A stretch of 64,000 nt of DNA from Perlucidibaca wandonensis. Its GTDB lineage: Bacteria > Pseudomonadota > Gammaproteobacteria > Pseudomonadales > Moraxellaceae. The number at the start of each line of letters is the position of its first letter. The first letter of the stretch is position 1. Shown piece after piece: positions 50,739 through 60,247 of this stretch. The notes under the pieces were generated by a model that saw nothing but the letters and a program-made list of their open reading frames with translations, was not told the origin of the DNA and did no database searches. The translations under genes were made by a program, and so were the position numbers. The stretch lies in the NCBI RefSeq assembly GCF_042677145.1, contig NZ_JBHTIT010000001.1, positions 930,001-994,000 on the forward strand, given 5' to 3'.

Positions 50739-51995
50739 TTACATATGGCTGATGATGGCATCGCCAAATTCAGAGCAGCGCAGCAATGTGGCATCGGGCA
50801 TTAAACGCTCGAAGTCATAGGTCACTGTTTTCGCGGCAATGGCATTTTCTACGCCTTTGATGATCAAGTCAGCAGCTTCGCCCCAGCCCATATGACGCAA
50901 CATCATCTCAGCTGAGAGAATGATTGAGCCTGGGTTGACCTTATCTTGGCCAGCGTATTTAGGCGCCGTGCCGTGGGTTGCCTCAAAGACAGCAATCGAA
51001 CCGCCTAAGTTAGCACCCGGCGCGATGCCGATACCGCCAACTTCAGCAGCAAGCGCATCGGAAATATAATCGCCGTTGAGGTTCAAGGTAGCAATTACCG
51101 AGTACTCAGATGGGCGCATCAGAATTTGCTGCAAGAAGGCATCGGCGATGACATCTTTGATGATGATATCGTTACCGGTTTTTGGATTACGGAGTTTCAT
51201 CCATGGGCCGCCGTCGATCAACTCGCCGCCAAAACGCTCAGCCGCCAGCTCATAGCCCCACTCTTTGAAGGCACCTTCGGTGTACTTCATGATGTTGCCT
51301 TTGTGCACTAGCGTTACCGACGATTCATCATTATCGATGGCGTACTGAATGGCCTTGCGTACCAAGCGCTGCGTGCCTTCTTTCGATACAGGCTTAATGC
51401 CAATACCGCAGTTCTCAGTGAAGCGAATCTTCGTCACGCCCATTTCTTCTTTCAAGAACTTGATGACCTTGATCGCATCAGGCGTGTTGGCCTTCCACTC
51501 GATGCCGGCATAAATATCTTCTGAGTTTTCGCGGAAGATAATCATATTGGTCAGCTCAGGATGCTGAACCGGGCTAGGAACGCCAGGGAACCAACGCACA
51601 GGGCGAATACAAACGTATAGGTCTAATTCTTGGCGCAATGCCACGTTAAGCGAACGAATGCCGCCGCCTACTGGTGTGGTCAATGGGCCTTTGATGCTGA
51701 CAACGTATTCGCGCAGCGCCTCAAAAGTCTCTTCTGGCATCCAAGAGTCACTACCGTACACTTTAGTGGCTTTCTCGCCGCAATAAACTTCCATCCACGA
51801 AATAGCGCGCTTGTTGCCATAAGCGGCAGTCACTGCTGCATCAACCACTTTGATCATCACTGGTGTGATGTCAGCGCCGATGCCGTCGCCTTCGATAAAT
51901 GGAATGATGGGGAAATTTGGTACATTAAGGGATAAATCGGCGTTGACGGTGATTTTGCCACCATCGGTTGGAACCGAAATCTTCTGGTAACCCAT
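50739..51995 (-). CDS. icd: isocitrate dehydrogenase (NADP+)
   Basis: 418 residues, the homodimeric type. Visible are the PIIPFIEGDGIGAD N-terminal motif, the regulatory/active-site serine in IFRENSEDIYAG (equivalent to E. coli Ser113), and the GTAPKYAGQDKVNPGS coenzyme region with the NADP-type Lys/Tyr surroundings. It converts isocitrate to 2-oxoglutarate in the TCA cycle. The Ser site means control by AceK is possible, but aceK is not in the window. A strong terminator follows. Confidence 0.96.
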   Translation of the reverse strand: MGYQKISVPTDGGKITVNADLSLNVPNFPIIPFIEGDGIGADITPVMIKVVDAAVTAAYGNKRAISWMEVYCGEKATKVYGSDSWMPEETFEALREYVVSIKGPLTTPVGGGIRSLNVALRQELDLYVCIRPVRWFPGVPSPVQHPELTNMIIFRENSEDIYAGIEWKANTPDAIKVIKFLKEEMGVTKIRFTENCGIGIKPVSKEGTQRLVRKAIQYAIDNDESSVTLVHKGNIMKYTEGAFKEWGYELAAERFGGELIDGGPWMKLRNPKTGNDIIIKDVIADAFLQQILMRPSEYSVIATLNLNGDYISDALAAEVGGIGIAPGANLGGSIAVFEATHGTAPKYAGQDKVNPGSIILSAEMMLRHMGWGEAADLIIKGVENAIAAKTVTYDFERLMPDATLLRCSEFGDAIISHM

Positions 51996-52060
51996 TCTGC
52001 AGGTACTCCGTCAGGAAAGTGGCGCGGGTAGCGCCGGGATGGCGATTGCAATAGCCAGTA

Positions 52061-52091
52061 TTGAATCGTTCTTATTGGTCTCGAGTATACT
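52061..52091 (+). promoter_or_regulatory. promoter of rluE
   Basis: TTGAAT (52061-52066) and TATACT (52086-52091) are separated by 19 bases, two more than ideal, with a strong -10. The predicted start near 52098 leaves a 23-base leader before the ATG at 52121. It also shows that translation cannot begin at the in-frame TTG at 52061. Confidence 0.5.
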
Positions 52092-52120
52092 CATGCTGCC
52101 TCCTACTCCCAAGACATCTC

Positions 52121-52774
52121 ATGCAAAAAAACACCACCGTTCACCCTCAAAGTCGACCAAAGTTCAAGGAAGACAGCCCTTCTCGTCTAATTTTGCTGCA
52201 TAAGCCTTTCAATGTGATGTGCCAATTCAGCCCTGAGGGTGAGCGCTTGACCTTGAGCGAGGTTATGGCAGCGAGCGGCATTGAACGCCCGCGCGATGTT
52301 TATCCCGCTGGACGCCTCGACTACGACTCTGAAGGCTTGGTGTTGCTGACCAATGACGGAGTGTGGCAGGCACGTATTGCCCAACCGCGCTCGAAAATGA
52401 ACAAAACTTATTTGGCGCAGGTCGAAGGCAGCGTTGGCGATGATGCTATAAGTGCCTTGCGCAACGGCATCATGCTTAAAGATGGGCCAGCGCGAGTGGT
52501 GATGGCTGAGCATGTAACGCCCGCACCTGAAGTCAGCGAGCGCCATCCGCCAGTACGCTTTCGCGCCAGCATTCCAACAGATTGGCTGCGCCTGAGCATA
52601 AATGAAGGTCGTAATCGTCAAGTACGGCGTATGACGGCTGCTGTTGGCCTACCAACCTTACGCCTCATTCGCGAGCGCGTTGGCCCATGGACACTCGACG
52701 GCCTAGCCGTTGGCGAGTGGCGCGAAATTGACTTAAATGAAGCAGTGCGCACTTTAGGGCCTGCACAGCGCTAG
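52121..52774 (+). CDS. rluE: 23S rRNA pseudouridine synthase RluE
   Basis: 217 residues from the ATG at 52121. The RsuA/RluB/E/F family motifs are present: LHKPFNVMCQF, the catalytic Asp in PAGRLDYDSEGL and the late INEGRNRQVRRM. The N-terminus lacks an S4 domain, as in RluE, which modifies U2457. The ribosome binding site is weak, so the start is moderately certain. It lies divergent to icd and upstream of mnmA. Confidence 0.88.
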   Translation: MQKNTTVHPQSRPKFKEDSPSRLILLHKPFNVMCQFSPEGERLTLSEVMAASGIERPRDVYPAGRLDYDSEGLVLLTNDGVWQARIAQPRSKMNKTYLAQVEGSVGDDAISALRNGIMLKDGPARVVMAEHVTPAPEVSERHPPVRFRASIPTDWLRLSINEGRNRQVRRMTAAVGLPTLRLIRERVGPWTLDGLAVGEWREIDLNEAVRTLGPAQR

Positions 52775-52830
52775 ACAGTTCGATCAACACCACACAAGCG
52801 CCGGCTTAAGCCCAAACCACCGACAAAGCT

Positions 52831-52839
52831 TGCTAGAAT
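52831..52839 (+). promoter_or_regulatory. extended -10 promoter of mnmA
   Basis: TGCTAGAAT (52831-52839) is an extended -10 (TGn plus TAGAAT). No good -35 is seen at 17 bases upstream, as is usual for this class. A start near 52846 gives a leader of about 24 bases before the mnmA ATG at 52870. Confidence 0.45.
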
Positions 52840-52869
52840 GCGGCCTTCGAATTTTTGAACTCATACGCC

Positions 52870-53997
52870 ATGTCATCGCTCGCCCCCTCAGCCGACACAA
52901 AACCAACCGATGCCGTTCGTGGCCGCGTGATTGTCGGCATGTCGGGCGGCGTCGATTCGTCAGTTGCAGCGGCATTGCTCATCCAGCAAGGCTGGCAGGT
53001 CGAAGGCCTGTTCATGAAAAACTGGGAAGAAGATGACGGCAGCGAATACTGCACGGCACGTGAAGACTTAGCCGATGCTCAGGCGGTGGCGGACAAACTC
53101 GGCATACATCTGCATAAGGCCAACTTCGCCGCCGAATATTGGGATGGTGTTTTCGAGCACTTCTTGGCGGAATACGCTGCTGGCCGCACGCCAAACCCCG
53201 ACATTCTCTGCAATAAAGAAATCAAATTTCGCGCCTTCCTCGACTACGCCATGATGCTTGGCGCTGACTATATTGCCACTGGCCATTACGCCCGCCGCGA
53301 CGAACAACAGCCAGCGCGCTTGCTTCGTGGACTCGACAGCAATAAAGACCAAAGCTATTTTTTACACGCCGTAGCTGGCGAGCAACTAGCGAAAACCTTA
53401 TTTCCAGTCGGCGAATTGCCTAAGCCTGAAGTGCGGCGCATTGCCAGTGAGTTAGGCCTAGCGACGGCAGCGAAAAAAGACTCCACTGGCATCTGCTTTA
53501 TTGGCGAGCGCCGCTTTAAAGACTTTTTGCAGCAATACCTTCCCGCACGCCCCGGATCTATTGAAACCGATGCCGGTGTAGTGATTGGTGAGCATCAGGG
53601 CTTGATGTATTACACCTTGGGACAGCGCCAAGGCATTGGTATTGGTGGGCAAAAAGATGCCAATGAGTCGCCGTGGTATGTGGTCGGCAAAGATATGGCG
53701 AGGCAAGTGCTGATTATCGGCCAAGGCCATGAGCACCCATTAATGCAAAGCCGCTCTTTATACGCGTCAATGATTGATTGGGTTGCTGGTGAAGCGCCGC
53801 AACTGCCGTTGGTATGCACGGCAAAAACACGTTATCGCCAAGCCGATCAGGCCTGCACCATCACAGCGTCTGGCTCAGGCTACCGCGTCACTTTTGATGA
53901 ATTACAGCGCGCCGTTACGCCCGGACAATCCGTGGTTTTCTACCAGGACGAAGTCTGTTTGGGCGGCGGCGTGATTGAGGAGACATTTGCCACATGA
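52870..53997 (+). CDS. mnmA: tRNA-specific 2-thiouridylase MnmA
   Basis: 375 residues from the ATG at 52870. The PP-loop SGGVDSS lies at 25-31; the two catalytic cysteines are Cys114 (PDILCNKEI) and Cys209 (STGICFIG). MnmA adds sulfur to the wobble U34 of tRNA for Lys, Glu and Gln. A TTG at 52855 in frame is rejected as it lies near the promoter start. The ATG has no clear Shine-Dalgarno. Its stop overlaps the hflD start (ATGA). Confidence 0.95.
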   Translation: MSSLAPSADTKPTDAVRGRVIVGMSGGVDSSVAAALLIQQGWQVEGLFMKNWEEDDGSEYCTAREDLADAQAVADKLGIHLHKANFAAEYWDGVFEHFLAEYAAGRTPNPDILCNKEIKFRAFLDYAMMLGADYIATGHYARRDEQQPARLLRGLDSNKDQSYFLHAVAGEQLAKTLFPVGELPKPEVRRIASELGLATAAKKDSTGICFIGERRFKDFLQQYLPARPGSIETDAGVVIGEHQGLMYYTLGQRQGIGIGGQKDANESPWYVVGKDMARQVLIIGQGHEHPLMQSRSLYASMIDWVAGEAPQLPLVCTAKTRYRQADQACTITASGSGYRVTFDELQRAVTPGQSVVFYQDEVCLGGGVIEETFAT

Positions 53998-54626
53998 GCC
54001 AACTGAACCGCGATAAAACCTTGGCATTAGCCGCTATTTTTCAAGCCGCAGGCCTTGCCGCTGAATTAGCAAAGACAGGCAAAAGCCACCCGGAAGCAGA
54101 AGCATTTTTGCGGCGCTCATCGCTGGTGCTCGACACCGATGACATCAACAAAATCTATCCTGATGCGCGTGGCTTAGAGCAAGGCCTGATGTGGTTGGAG
54201 GGTTGCCTGATGGAACAAGGTCGCTCATTAGCTCAAGCCGGTGAAATCGTTCGCCTAGGGCTGGGCATCGTGCAGGTAGAGAAGCATTTAGTGCGCTCGC
54301 CTGATGTGCAAAACAACTTGCGCCAGCGCCTTGAGACTGTTGCCCGCCAGCAGCAGTTTAATCCTGACATGAGCGATAGCGAACTCGCGCAAGCTCTCGG
54401 TTCGGTTTATGTCGATACTTTGGGTAGCCTGCAATTTCGCGTGCAATTACGCGGAAACGCGCAACACTTACAAGCCGCCGGCATGGCTGAACGCATCCGT
54501 GCCATTTTACTTGCCGGCGTTCGCGCCGCTTGGCTCTGGCGCCGCCTTGGTGGCCGCCGCTGGCACCTAATTTTCACCCGAAGCCAGATCCTCACCGAGA
54601 TCCGCGAGATCGCGAAAACGGTGTAG
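53994..54626 (+). CDS. hflD: high frequency lysogenization protein HflD homolog
   Basis: 210 residues, all helical. The N-terminal LALAAIFQAAGLAAELA and the LGLGIVQVEKHL and C-terminal ILLAGVRAAWLWRRLGGRRW blocks (shortened) match HflD (YcfC), a peripheral membrane protein that in E. coli binds phage lambda CII. Its normal cellular role is unclear. It overlaps mnmA by 4 bp and precedes purB, the standard mnmA-hflD-purB order. Confidence 0.92.
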   Translation: MSQLNRDKTLALAAIFQAAGLAAELAKTGKSHPEAEAFLRRSSLVLDTDDINKIYPDARGLEQGLMWLEGCLMEQGRSLAQAGEIVRLGLGIVQVEKHLVRSPDVQNNLRQRLETVARQQQFNPDMSDSELAQALGSVYVDTLGSLQFRVQLRGNAQHLQAAGMAERIRAILLAGVRAAWLWRRLGGRRWHLIFTRSQILTEIREIAKTV

Positions 54627-54670
54627 AATCCGCCGCCTAAAATTTGTCCTTTGTACACTGGAGTGTTGCT

Positions 54671-56035
54671 ATGGCGTTCTCGCCCCTTACCGCCCTTTCC
54701 CCGGTCGATGGCCGTTACGCTAGCAAAGTCGATGCACTTCGCCCCTACTTTAGCGAATTCGGCCTAATTCATGCCCGCGTTGAAGTCGAAGTGCGTTGGT
54801 TGCAATGCCTAGCCGCCCACGCCGGTGTGCCCGAAGTGCCCGCCTTCAGTGCTGAGGCCAATGCCTTTCTAGACAAACTAGTGGCTGAGTTTTCGCTCAA
54901 TGATGCCGAGTGGATTAAAACCACTGAGCGCACCACTAATCACGACGTAAAAGCCGTCGAATATTTCCTCAAAGACCGCGTTCGCGCGCTACCTGAGTTG
55001 CAGGCTGTTACAGAGTTCATCCACTTTGCCTGCACCAGTGAAGACATCAATAATCTCTCGCACGCGCTGATGCTGAAAAATGGTCGCACCGTGGTCATCG
55101 CGCAAATGCAGGCTGTGGCCGACGCCATTCGTACCTTGGCCCATGCTCAAGCGGGCGTATCCATGCTGTCACGCACGCATGGCCAAACCGCCTCGCCAAC
55201 GACACTGGGCAAGGAAATGGCCAACGTCGTGTATCGCTTAGAGCGCCAAATCGCCGAATTCGCGCGCGTGCCATTGCTCGGTAAAATCAATGGCGCCGTG
55301 GGTAACTACAACGCGCATTTGGTCGCTTACCCGCAGGTCGATTGGCAAGCCAACGCTGAAGCCTTTGTCACCTCGCTAGGCTTGGATTGGAATCCTTACA
55401 CCACGCAAATCGAACCACACGACTATATTGCTGAAGCTTTCGATGCCGTGCGCCGCTACAACACTGTGCTCATCGATTTCAACCGCGATGTCTGGGGCTA
55501 TATCTCGCTGGGCTATTTCAAGCAGCGTTTGAAAGAAGGCGAAGTTGGTTCTTCGACCATGCCGCACAAGGTCAATCCCATCGACTTCGAGAACTCCGAA
55601 GGCAACTTAGGCATCGCCAATGCTCTGCTCGGCCATCTCGCCGAAAAGCTACCAATCTCACGCTGGCAGCGCGACCTAACCGACTCCACCGTATTGCGTA
55701 ACTTAGGCGTAGGCCTTGCGCACAGTGCCATTGCCTATGATTCCGCGCTAAAAGGTATCGGCAAGCTTGAGCTTAACGCAGCTTGCATAGCCGCAGATTT
55801 AGATGCGTCGTGGGAAGTCTTAGGCGAAGCCATTCAGACCGTGATGCGCCGCTACGGCATTGAAAAGCCCTACGAGAAGCTGAAAGAACTAACGCGCGGC
55901 AAAACCATTACCGCCGAATCATTGGCGACGTTTATTGCCACGCTTGATCTGCCAGAAGCGGTTAAAGCTGAGCTGAAAACGCTGACCCCAGCTAGCTATA
56001 TTGGCAACGCTGACGCGCAAGCTCGCGCCGTTTAA
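54671..56035 (+). CDS. purB: adenylosuccinate lyase
   Basis: 454 residues from the ATG at 54671, with GGAG 7 bases upstream. Fumarase-superfamily signature GSSTMPHKVNPIDFE with the catalytic serine, plus the earlier TSEDINN and RTHGQTASPTT regions. It acts twice in purine synthesis, on SAICAR and adenylosuccinate, releasing fumarate. Length matches the gammaproteobacterial form. roxA follows after 12 bases. Confidence 0.96.
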   Translation: MAFSPLTALSPVDGRYASKVDALRPYFSEFGLIHARVEVEVRWLQCLAAHAGVPEVPAFSAEANAFLDKLVAEFSLNDAEWIKTTERTTNHDVKAVEYFLKDRVRALPELQAVTEFIHFACTSEDINNLSHALMLKNGRTVVIAQMQAVADAIRTLAHAQAGVSMLSRTHGQTASPTTLGKEMANVVYRLERQIAEFARVPLLGKINGAVGNYNAHLVAYPQVDWQANAEAFVTSLGLDWNPYTTQIEPHDYIAEAFDAVRRYNTVLIDFNRDVWGYISLGYFKQRLKEGEVGSSTMPHKVNPIDFENSEGNLGIANALLGHLAEKLPISRWQRDLTDSTVLRNLGVGLAHSAIAYDSALKGIGKLELNAACIAADLDASWEVLGEAIQTVMRRYGIEKPYEKLKELTRGKTITAESLATFIATLDLPEAVKAELKTLTPASYIGNADAQARAV

Positions 56036-56047
56036 GGAACACTGCAC

Positions 56048-57241
56048 ATGTCTTTTACGTCGAATGCCAGCGACTTATGTCGCCGTGATGAGCCGCTGCC
56101 ATGGTTAGGCGGCTTGCGTGCAAGTGAGTTTTTGCGTGACTACTGGCAGAAAAAACCGCTGCTAGTACGCGGCGCTTTTCCGGCCTTGGCTGACCTCATT
56201 AGCTTTCAAGAGCTATTGCAGCTGGCCGAAGAGGACAGCCTAGAAAGCCGTGTGATCAGCGGGCCCGATGCCAAAGGCAATTGGAAGCTGAAAAACGGCC
56301 CATTTCCACCGGTGACTTGGCGCAAACACGGCAAGCAAAACTGGACTGTGCTAGTACAGGCTGTTGATCATGTACTGCCAACACTGTCTGACCTGCTCGA
56401 CCATTTCGCCTTTGTGCCGGAATGGCGCATCGACGATGTCATGGTATCGGGCGCAGTAGTTGGCGGCTCTGTTGGCCCTCATAGCGACCAATACGATGTG
56501 TTTTTGCTGCAAGGGCCGGGCTCACGGCATTGGCAGCTAGGCCAGCAAGTCGCTGTTGATGAAGCGCTACTGCCAGACCAACCACTACGCTTATTAGCCA
56601 ACTTCCAGCAAAGCTTTGAGGCCACCGTTGAGACCGGCGATTTGCTCTATGTGCCGCCTGGACTAGCGCATCACGGCGTTGCTACTAGCGACTGCCTGAC
56701 TTACTCCGTGGGCTTTCGTGCACCGGCTGTGCCACGCCTACTCGACGCCCTCGCCGATCGCCTTTTAAGCCTCGATGAAAATGAGCCCTTATTGGCCGAC
56801 CCTGATCGTGGCGTCTGCCAACACAGTGCCAGCTTAACCGCGCTAGACACCAACGCCATGCGCACTGCCATGCTGGCGTGGATAGATCAGCCGGAGCAAA
56901 TGGCCTTGGCCATGGCACCGAGCTTGAGTGAGGCAAAATATGCCGACTACGAAGCGCAAGGTGAGAGCTGCAGCTTGGCGGACTTGCAATCGGCATTAGC
57001 TGAGGGCATCGAGCTAATTCGCGACCCCGCCTCGCGCTGGGTATGGCTGCCAGAAGTACAGCAGCTGTGGCGCAATGGTGAGTGCGTGGATATCTCTGCC
57101 GATATTATCGAGCATGTGCCCGCGCTACTGACTAGCCGCCGCCTGCGCCAAGCGCAATTAGCCGCATTGCCAGAGCTTGTTTTGCAATGGCTGGCCGACG
57201 ACATCAGCGCTGGCTTTTGGTTGGCGGTTGAGGCGGCCTGA
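56048..57241 (+). CDS. roxA: ribosomal protein uL16 arginine hydroxylase RoxA (YcfD)
   Basis: 397-residue JmjC-type 2-oxoglutarate/iron oxygenase. The iron triad is visible as His145 and Asp147 in VGPHSDQYDVF and a histidine at 208-209 in VPPGLAHHG. The N-terminal FLRDYWQKKPLLVRGAF and the C-terminal winged-helix portion match YcfD, which hydroxylates Arg81 of uL16. Its stop overlaps the pabB start (TGATG), so the two are coupled. Confidence 0.92.
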   Translation: MSFTSNASDLCRRDEPLPWLGGLRASEFLRDYWQKKPLLVRGAFPALADLISFQELLQLAEEDSLESRVISGPDAKGNWKLKNGPFPPVTWRKHGKQNWTVLVQAVDHVLPTLSDLLDHFAFVPEWRIDDVMVSGAVVGGSVGPHSDQYDVFLLQGPGSRHWQLGQQVAVDEALLPDQPLRLLANFQQSFEATVETGDLLYVPPGLAHHGVATSDCLTYSVGFRAPAVPRLLDALADRLLSLDENEPLLADPDRGVCQHSASLTALDTNAMRTAMLAWIDQPEQMALAMAPSLSEAKYADYEAQGESCSLADLQSALAEGIELIRDPASRWVWLPEVQQLWRNGECVDISADIIEHVPALLTSRRLRQAQLAALPELVLQWLADDISAGFWLAVEAA

Positions 57242-58629
57242 TGCATTTGGCGTCTTTGCCTTGGCAAGACACACCTCTGCCCTACGCCAACGCGCTTCTG
57301 ACTGAGCGTTGGCCATTACTACTCGATAGCCAAGGCGCTGGCCGTTGGCATATTTTGGTGGCAAATCCACGAGCAACCGCTGTACTGACTGAAGCTGGGT
57401 GGCAGTTTGACGGCTGGCCTGGCATTGATGGCGATAGCTTTGCGGTAATAGCGGCGTTGCAGGTATGGGGAGAGGCACTCAAGTCTGGGCAGCTCTCAGC
57501 ATCTGAGGCCAATACAGCACCCACTAAAACCGCGGCCTCAGAGCTCCCATTTATGTCCGGCGTCATGGGCTATGTCGGCTACGCCGCACCCAGCGAACAT
57601 GGCCTACCTGAGCGACATGGCGACGATTGGCCATTGGCCACGCTGGCTTATTACGACCAAGGCATCGCGCTAGATTGTGAAACACATGAAGCGTGGGTCT
57701 GGGCTAGCGACGCCATGAGCGCAGCCGAGTGGCAAAACTGGCAGCAGCGCTGCGTGACTAATTCAGAGGCTAAGCCAGCAGCCAAGCTCGAGGCATTTCA
57801 GCTAAAAACTCCATTTCAAGCGCTCACCACACAACAGCGCTATGCCGACGATATCGCTCACATTCATGAGCTCATTCGTGCCGGCGATTGTTATCAGGTC
57901 AACTACACTCAGGCTTATGAAGCGCAGCACAGCGGCCGATTGTGGACGCGCTACGAAGAGCTTCGCGAACTAGCGCGGGCACCGTATGGGGCATATTGGG
58001 CACTGCCTTGGGGCGAACTGCTGAGCCTGTCACCAGAGCAATTTATCGGCATCAATGATCGCACGCTGACCACACGCCCGATCAAAGGCACACGCGCACG
58101 CGGCAATGACAGCGAGCAAGACCAAGTCGAAGCCAGTGCACTAACTGCCAGCGCCAAAGACATGGCCGAAAACATCATGATCACCGACTTACTGCGCAAT
58201 GACTTGAGTAAGCACGCGCGCATCGGCAGCGTCAGCGTGCCCGAGCTATGTGCCCTAAAAAGCTTTGGGCAAGTGCATCATTTGGTCACAACGATTACCG
58301 CCACACTCAACAGCGATGCGACCGTAGCTGAGGTTTTGCGCGATGCTTTCCCCGGTGGTTCCATCACCGGCGCGCCGAAAAAGCGCGTGATGGAAATCAT
58401 CGAGGCCATCGAGCCCACAGCCCGCGGCGTCTATTGCGGCATGCTGTTTTATTGGGATGCCCGTGGCCGCGTCGATAGCAGCATCACTATCCGTACCTTG
58501 GCCGCTAAAGATGGCGTAGTGCGCACTTGGGCCGGCGGCGGCATCACGCTGGACTCCACTTGGCAGGCCGAATATGAGGAATGCTGGAGCAAAATGGGTG
58601 GCGTCATAGAAGCGCTATCGAAACCTTAG
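57241..58629 (+). CDS. pabB: aminodeoxychorismate synthase component I
   Basis: 462 residues. The chorismate-binding domain occupies about 190-460, with Lys282 in RPIKGTRARG marking the PabB/PKGT-type active site, and the DLLRNDLS, FPGGSITGAPK and GGGITLDST motifs. It aminates chorismate using ammonia from PabA on the way to p-aminobenzoate and folate. The N-terminal 180 residues form the tryptophan-binding-like domain. It ends an apparent purB-roxA-pabB unit with a strong terminator. Confidence 0.92.
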   Translation: MHLASLPWQDTPLPYANALLTERWPLLLDSQGAGRWHILVANPRATAVLTEAGWQFDGWPGIDGDSFAVIAALQVWGEALKSGQLSASEANTAPTKTAASELPFMSGVMGYVGYAAPSEHGLPERHGDDWPLATLAYYDQGIALDCETHEAWVWASDAMSAAEWQNWQQRCVTNSEAKPAAKLEAFQLKTPFQALTTQQRYADDIAHIHELIRAGDCYQVNYTQAYEAQHSGRLWTRYEELRELARAPYGAYWALPWGELLSLSPEQFIGINDRTLTTRPIKGTRARGNDSEQDQVEASALTASAKDMAENIMITDLLRNDLSKHARIGSVSVPELCALKSFGQVHHLVTTITATLNSDATVAEVLRDAFPGGSITGAPKKRVMEIIEAIEPTARGVYCGMLFYWDARGRVDSSITIRTLAAKDGVVRTWAGGGITLDSTWQAEYEECWSKMGGVIEALSKP

Positions 58630-58642
58630 CTTTAGCTAGCGC

Positions 58643-58673
58643 AAAAAAATGCCCTCATATAGAGGGCATTTTA
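58643..58673. terminator. bidirectional terminator between pabB and thrH
   Basis: AAAATGCCCTC (58646-58656) pairs with GAGGGCATTTT (58662-58672) around ATATA. Seven A on the left become a T-run for the minus strand, so it serves both pabB and the convergent thrH. Confidence 0.9.
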
Positions 58674-58719
58674 TTTCACGAGAACAATCACTTAATCATC
58701 TAAAGCAACTGCTCCGCTG

Positions 58720-59334
58720 TTAAGGAATCTGGCGCAGTGATGCCTTACGGATCTCAGCCTTCAGCTCTTCATAGGTCGTGGTTACCGGAAATTGCGGAAA
58801 CTCACGAATCACATTCTCAGGTGCATCAAACAAAATGCCTTGTTCAGCCTCGCCCAGCATATTGGTGTCGTTATACGAGTCACCAGCAGCGATACAGCGA
58901 TAATTCAGCGAGTGAAAAGCTTTGATTGCAGCACGCTTTTGATCAGGCTGACGCAACTTATAGTCAGTGATGGTGCCATCGGCAGCGACTTCCAGCTTGT
59001 GACAAAACAGTGTTGGCCAATCGAGTTGGCGCATCAGCGGGTGGGCAAACTCATAGAAAGTATCGGACAAAATGATGAGCTGAAAATGCTCGCGCACCCA
59101 GGCTAAAAACTCATACGCACCTGGAATGGGACCCATATCAGCGATAACGGCTTGAATATCAGGTAAACCCAATTTGTGCTCTTTGCAGATGGCCAAACGC
59201 TGCTTCATCAACACGTCATAGTCGGGAATATCGCGCGTGGTGGCCTCTAATTCTTTAATGCCGGTACGCTTGGCGACATTGATCCAAATCTCGGGAACCA
59301 ACACACCTTCTAAATCGAGACACACTAACTCCAT
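58720..59334 (-). CDS. thrH: phosphoserine phosphatase / homoserine phosphotransferase ThrH
   Basis: 204 residues from the ATG at 59334, preceded by AGGGG. HAD-family motif I DLEGVL, motif II ILSDTFYEF, the Lys in RQPDQKR and motif IV AAGDSYND are all in place, and the whole sequence closely tracks Pseudomonas ThrH (205 residues). ThrH dephosphorylates phosphoserine and can transfer the phosphate to homoserine. Divergent from cysH, suggesting a serine/cysteine context. Confidence 0.93.
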   Translation of the reverse strand: MELVCLDLEGVLVPEIWINVAKRTGIKELEATTRDIPDYDVLMKQRLAICKEHKLGLPDIQAVIADMGPIPGAYEFLAWVREHFQLIILSDTFYEFAHPLMRQLDWPTLFCHKLEVAADGTITDYKLRQPDQKRAAIKAFHSLNYRCIAAGDSYNDTNMLGEAEQGILFDAPENVIREFPQFPVTTTYEELKAEIRKASLRQIP

Positions 59335-59453
59335 GACCAACCCCTTTTAACGCCAAGCTTGTGAGACGCGAAGGGTACTGTCAGGCGCGTATCGGTGCAA
59401 ATAGAAAAGCGCTTTCTGCTATGCTTTACGCCTGAAAATTACTGGAGTGAGTG

Positions 59454-60188
59454 ATGGCTATTTCCGCTGCCGATATCGATGCCTGGCAAACCGAGCTAGC
59501 AGGCAAAGGCCCACAAAGCATCGTGAAGTTTGCGCTCACGCACTTCCCCGACCTGTGTTTATCATTTAGCGGCGCCGAAGATGTTGTGTTGATTGATATG
59601 GCGGTGAAGTCAAAACTACCCTTTCGAGTCTTCACTTTAGATACCGGCCGCCTACATGCAGAGACCTATCGCTTTCTCGATACGGTGCGCACGCACTACG
59701 GCATCACGTTAGAGGTCTGCTACCCCGAAGCGGAGGCTGTGCGCGAATTAGTCAGCAAAAAAGGCTTTTTCAGCTTTTATGAAGATGACCATAAAGAGTG
59801 CTGTGGCATCCGTAAGGTCGCCCCACTTCGCCGCCAGCTCGCCACCACCACCGCGTGGATGACTGGCCAGCGCAAAGACCAAAGCCCCGGCACTCGCAAC
59901 GATGTACCCTTGGTGCAATACGATACTAGCTTTGAAGGTCTTGAAGGCCCATTGGCCAAGTTCAATCCGCTAGCGAATTGGTCATCTAGCGAGATTTGGG
60001 ATTATATCCGCGCTCTAGAAGTGCCCTATAACCCATTGCATGAAAAGGGATTTGTCAGCATTGGTTGTGAGCCTTGCACACGTGCTGTGTTGCCTAATCA
60101 ACACGAACGCGAAGGTCGTTGGTGGTGGGAAGAAGCAACGAAAAAAGAATGCGGCCTGCATTTGAGCAATCTGACACCGCCGACCTAA
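59454..60188 (+). CDS. cysH: phosphoadenylyl/adenylyl sulfate reductase CysH (4Fe-4S type)
   Basis: 244 residues from the ATG at 59454, which has GGAG 6 bases upstream; a GTG one codon before is less likely. It has the SFSGAEDVV PP-loop and both cysteine pairs of cluster-containing reductases: Cys116-Cys117 (ECCGIRK) and Cys205/Cys208 (GCEPC). The catalytic Cys233 is in ECGLH. The four cluster cysteines indicate a plant/Pseudomonas-like APS reductase rather than the E. coli PAPS type. It feeds sulfite into cysteine synthesis. A convergent cysB gene follows. Confidence 0.94.
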   Translation: MAISAADIDAWQTELAGKGPQSIVKFALTHFPDLCLSFSGAEDVVLIDMAVKSKLPFRVFTLDTGRLHAETYRFLDTVRTHYGITLEVCYPEAEAVRELVSKKGFFSFYEDDHKECCGIRKVAPLRRQLATTTAWMTGQRKDQSPGTRNDVPLVQYDTSFEGLEGPLAKFNPLANWSSSEIWDYIRALEVPYNPLHEKGFVSIGCEPCTRAVLPNQHEREGRWWWEEATKKECGLHLSNLTPPT

Positions 60189-60202
60189 GCGTCAAAATAA
60201 AG

Positions 60203-60228
60203 TGCCCTCACTAACGCAGCTGAGGGCA
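60203..60228. terminator. bidirectional hairpin between cysH and cysB
   Basis: TGCCCTCA (60203-60210) pairs with TGAGGGCA (60221-60228) around a 10-base loop, between the cysH stop (60188) and the cysB stop (60248). T content is moderate on both sides (TAGTTTG and, on the minus strand, CTTTATTTTG). Confidence 0.7.
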
Positions 60229-60247
60229 TAGTTTGTCGGACTCATCG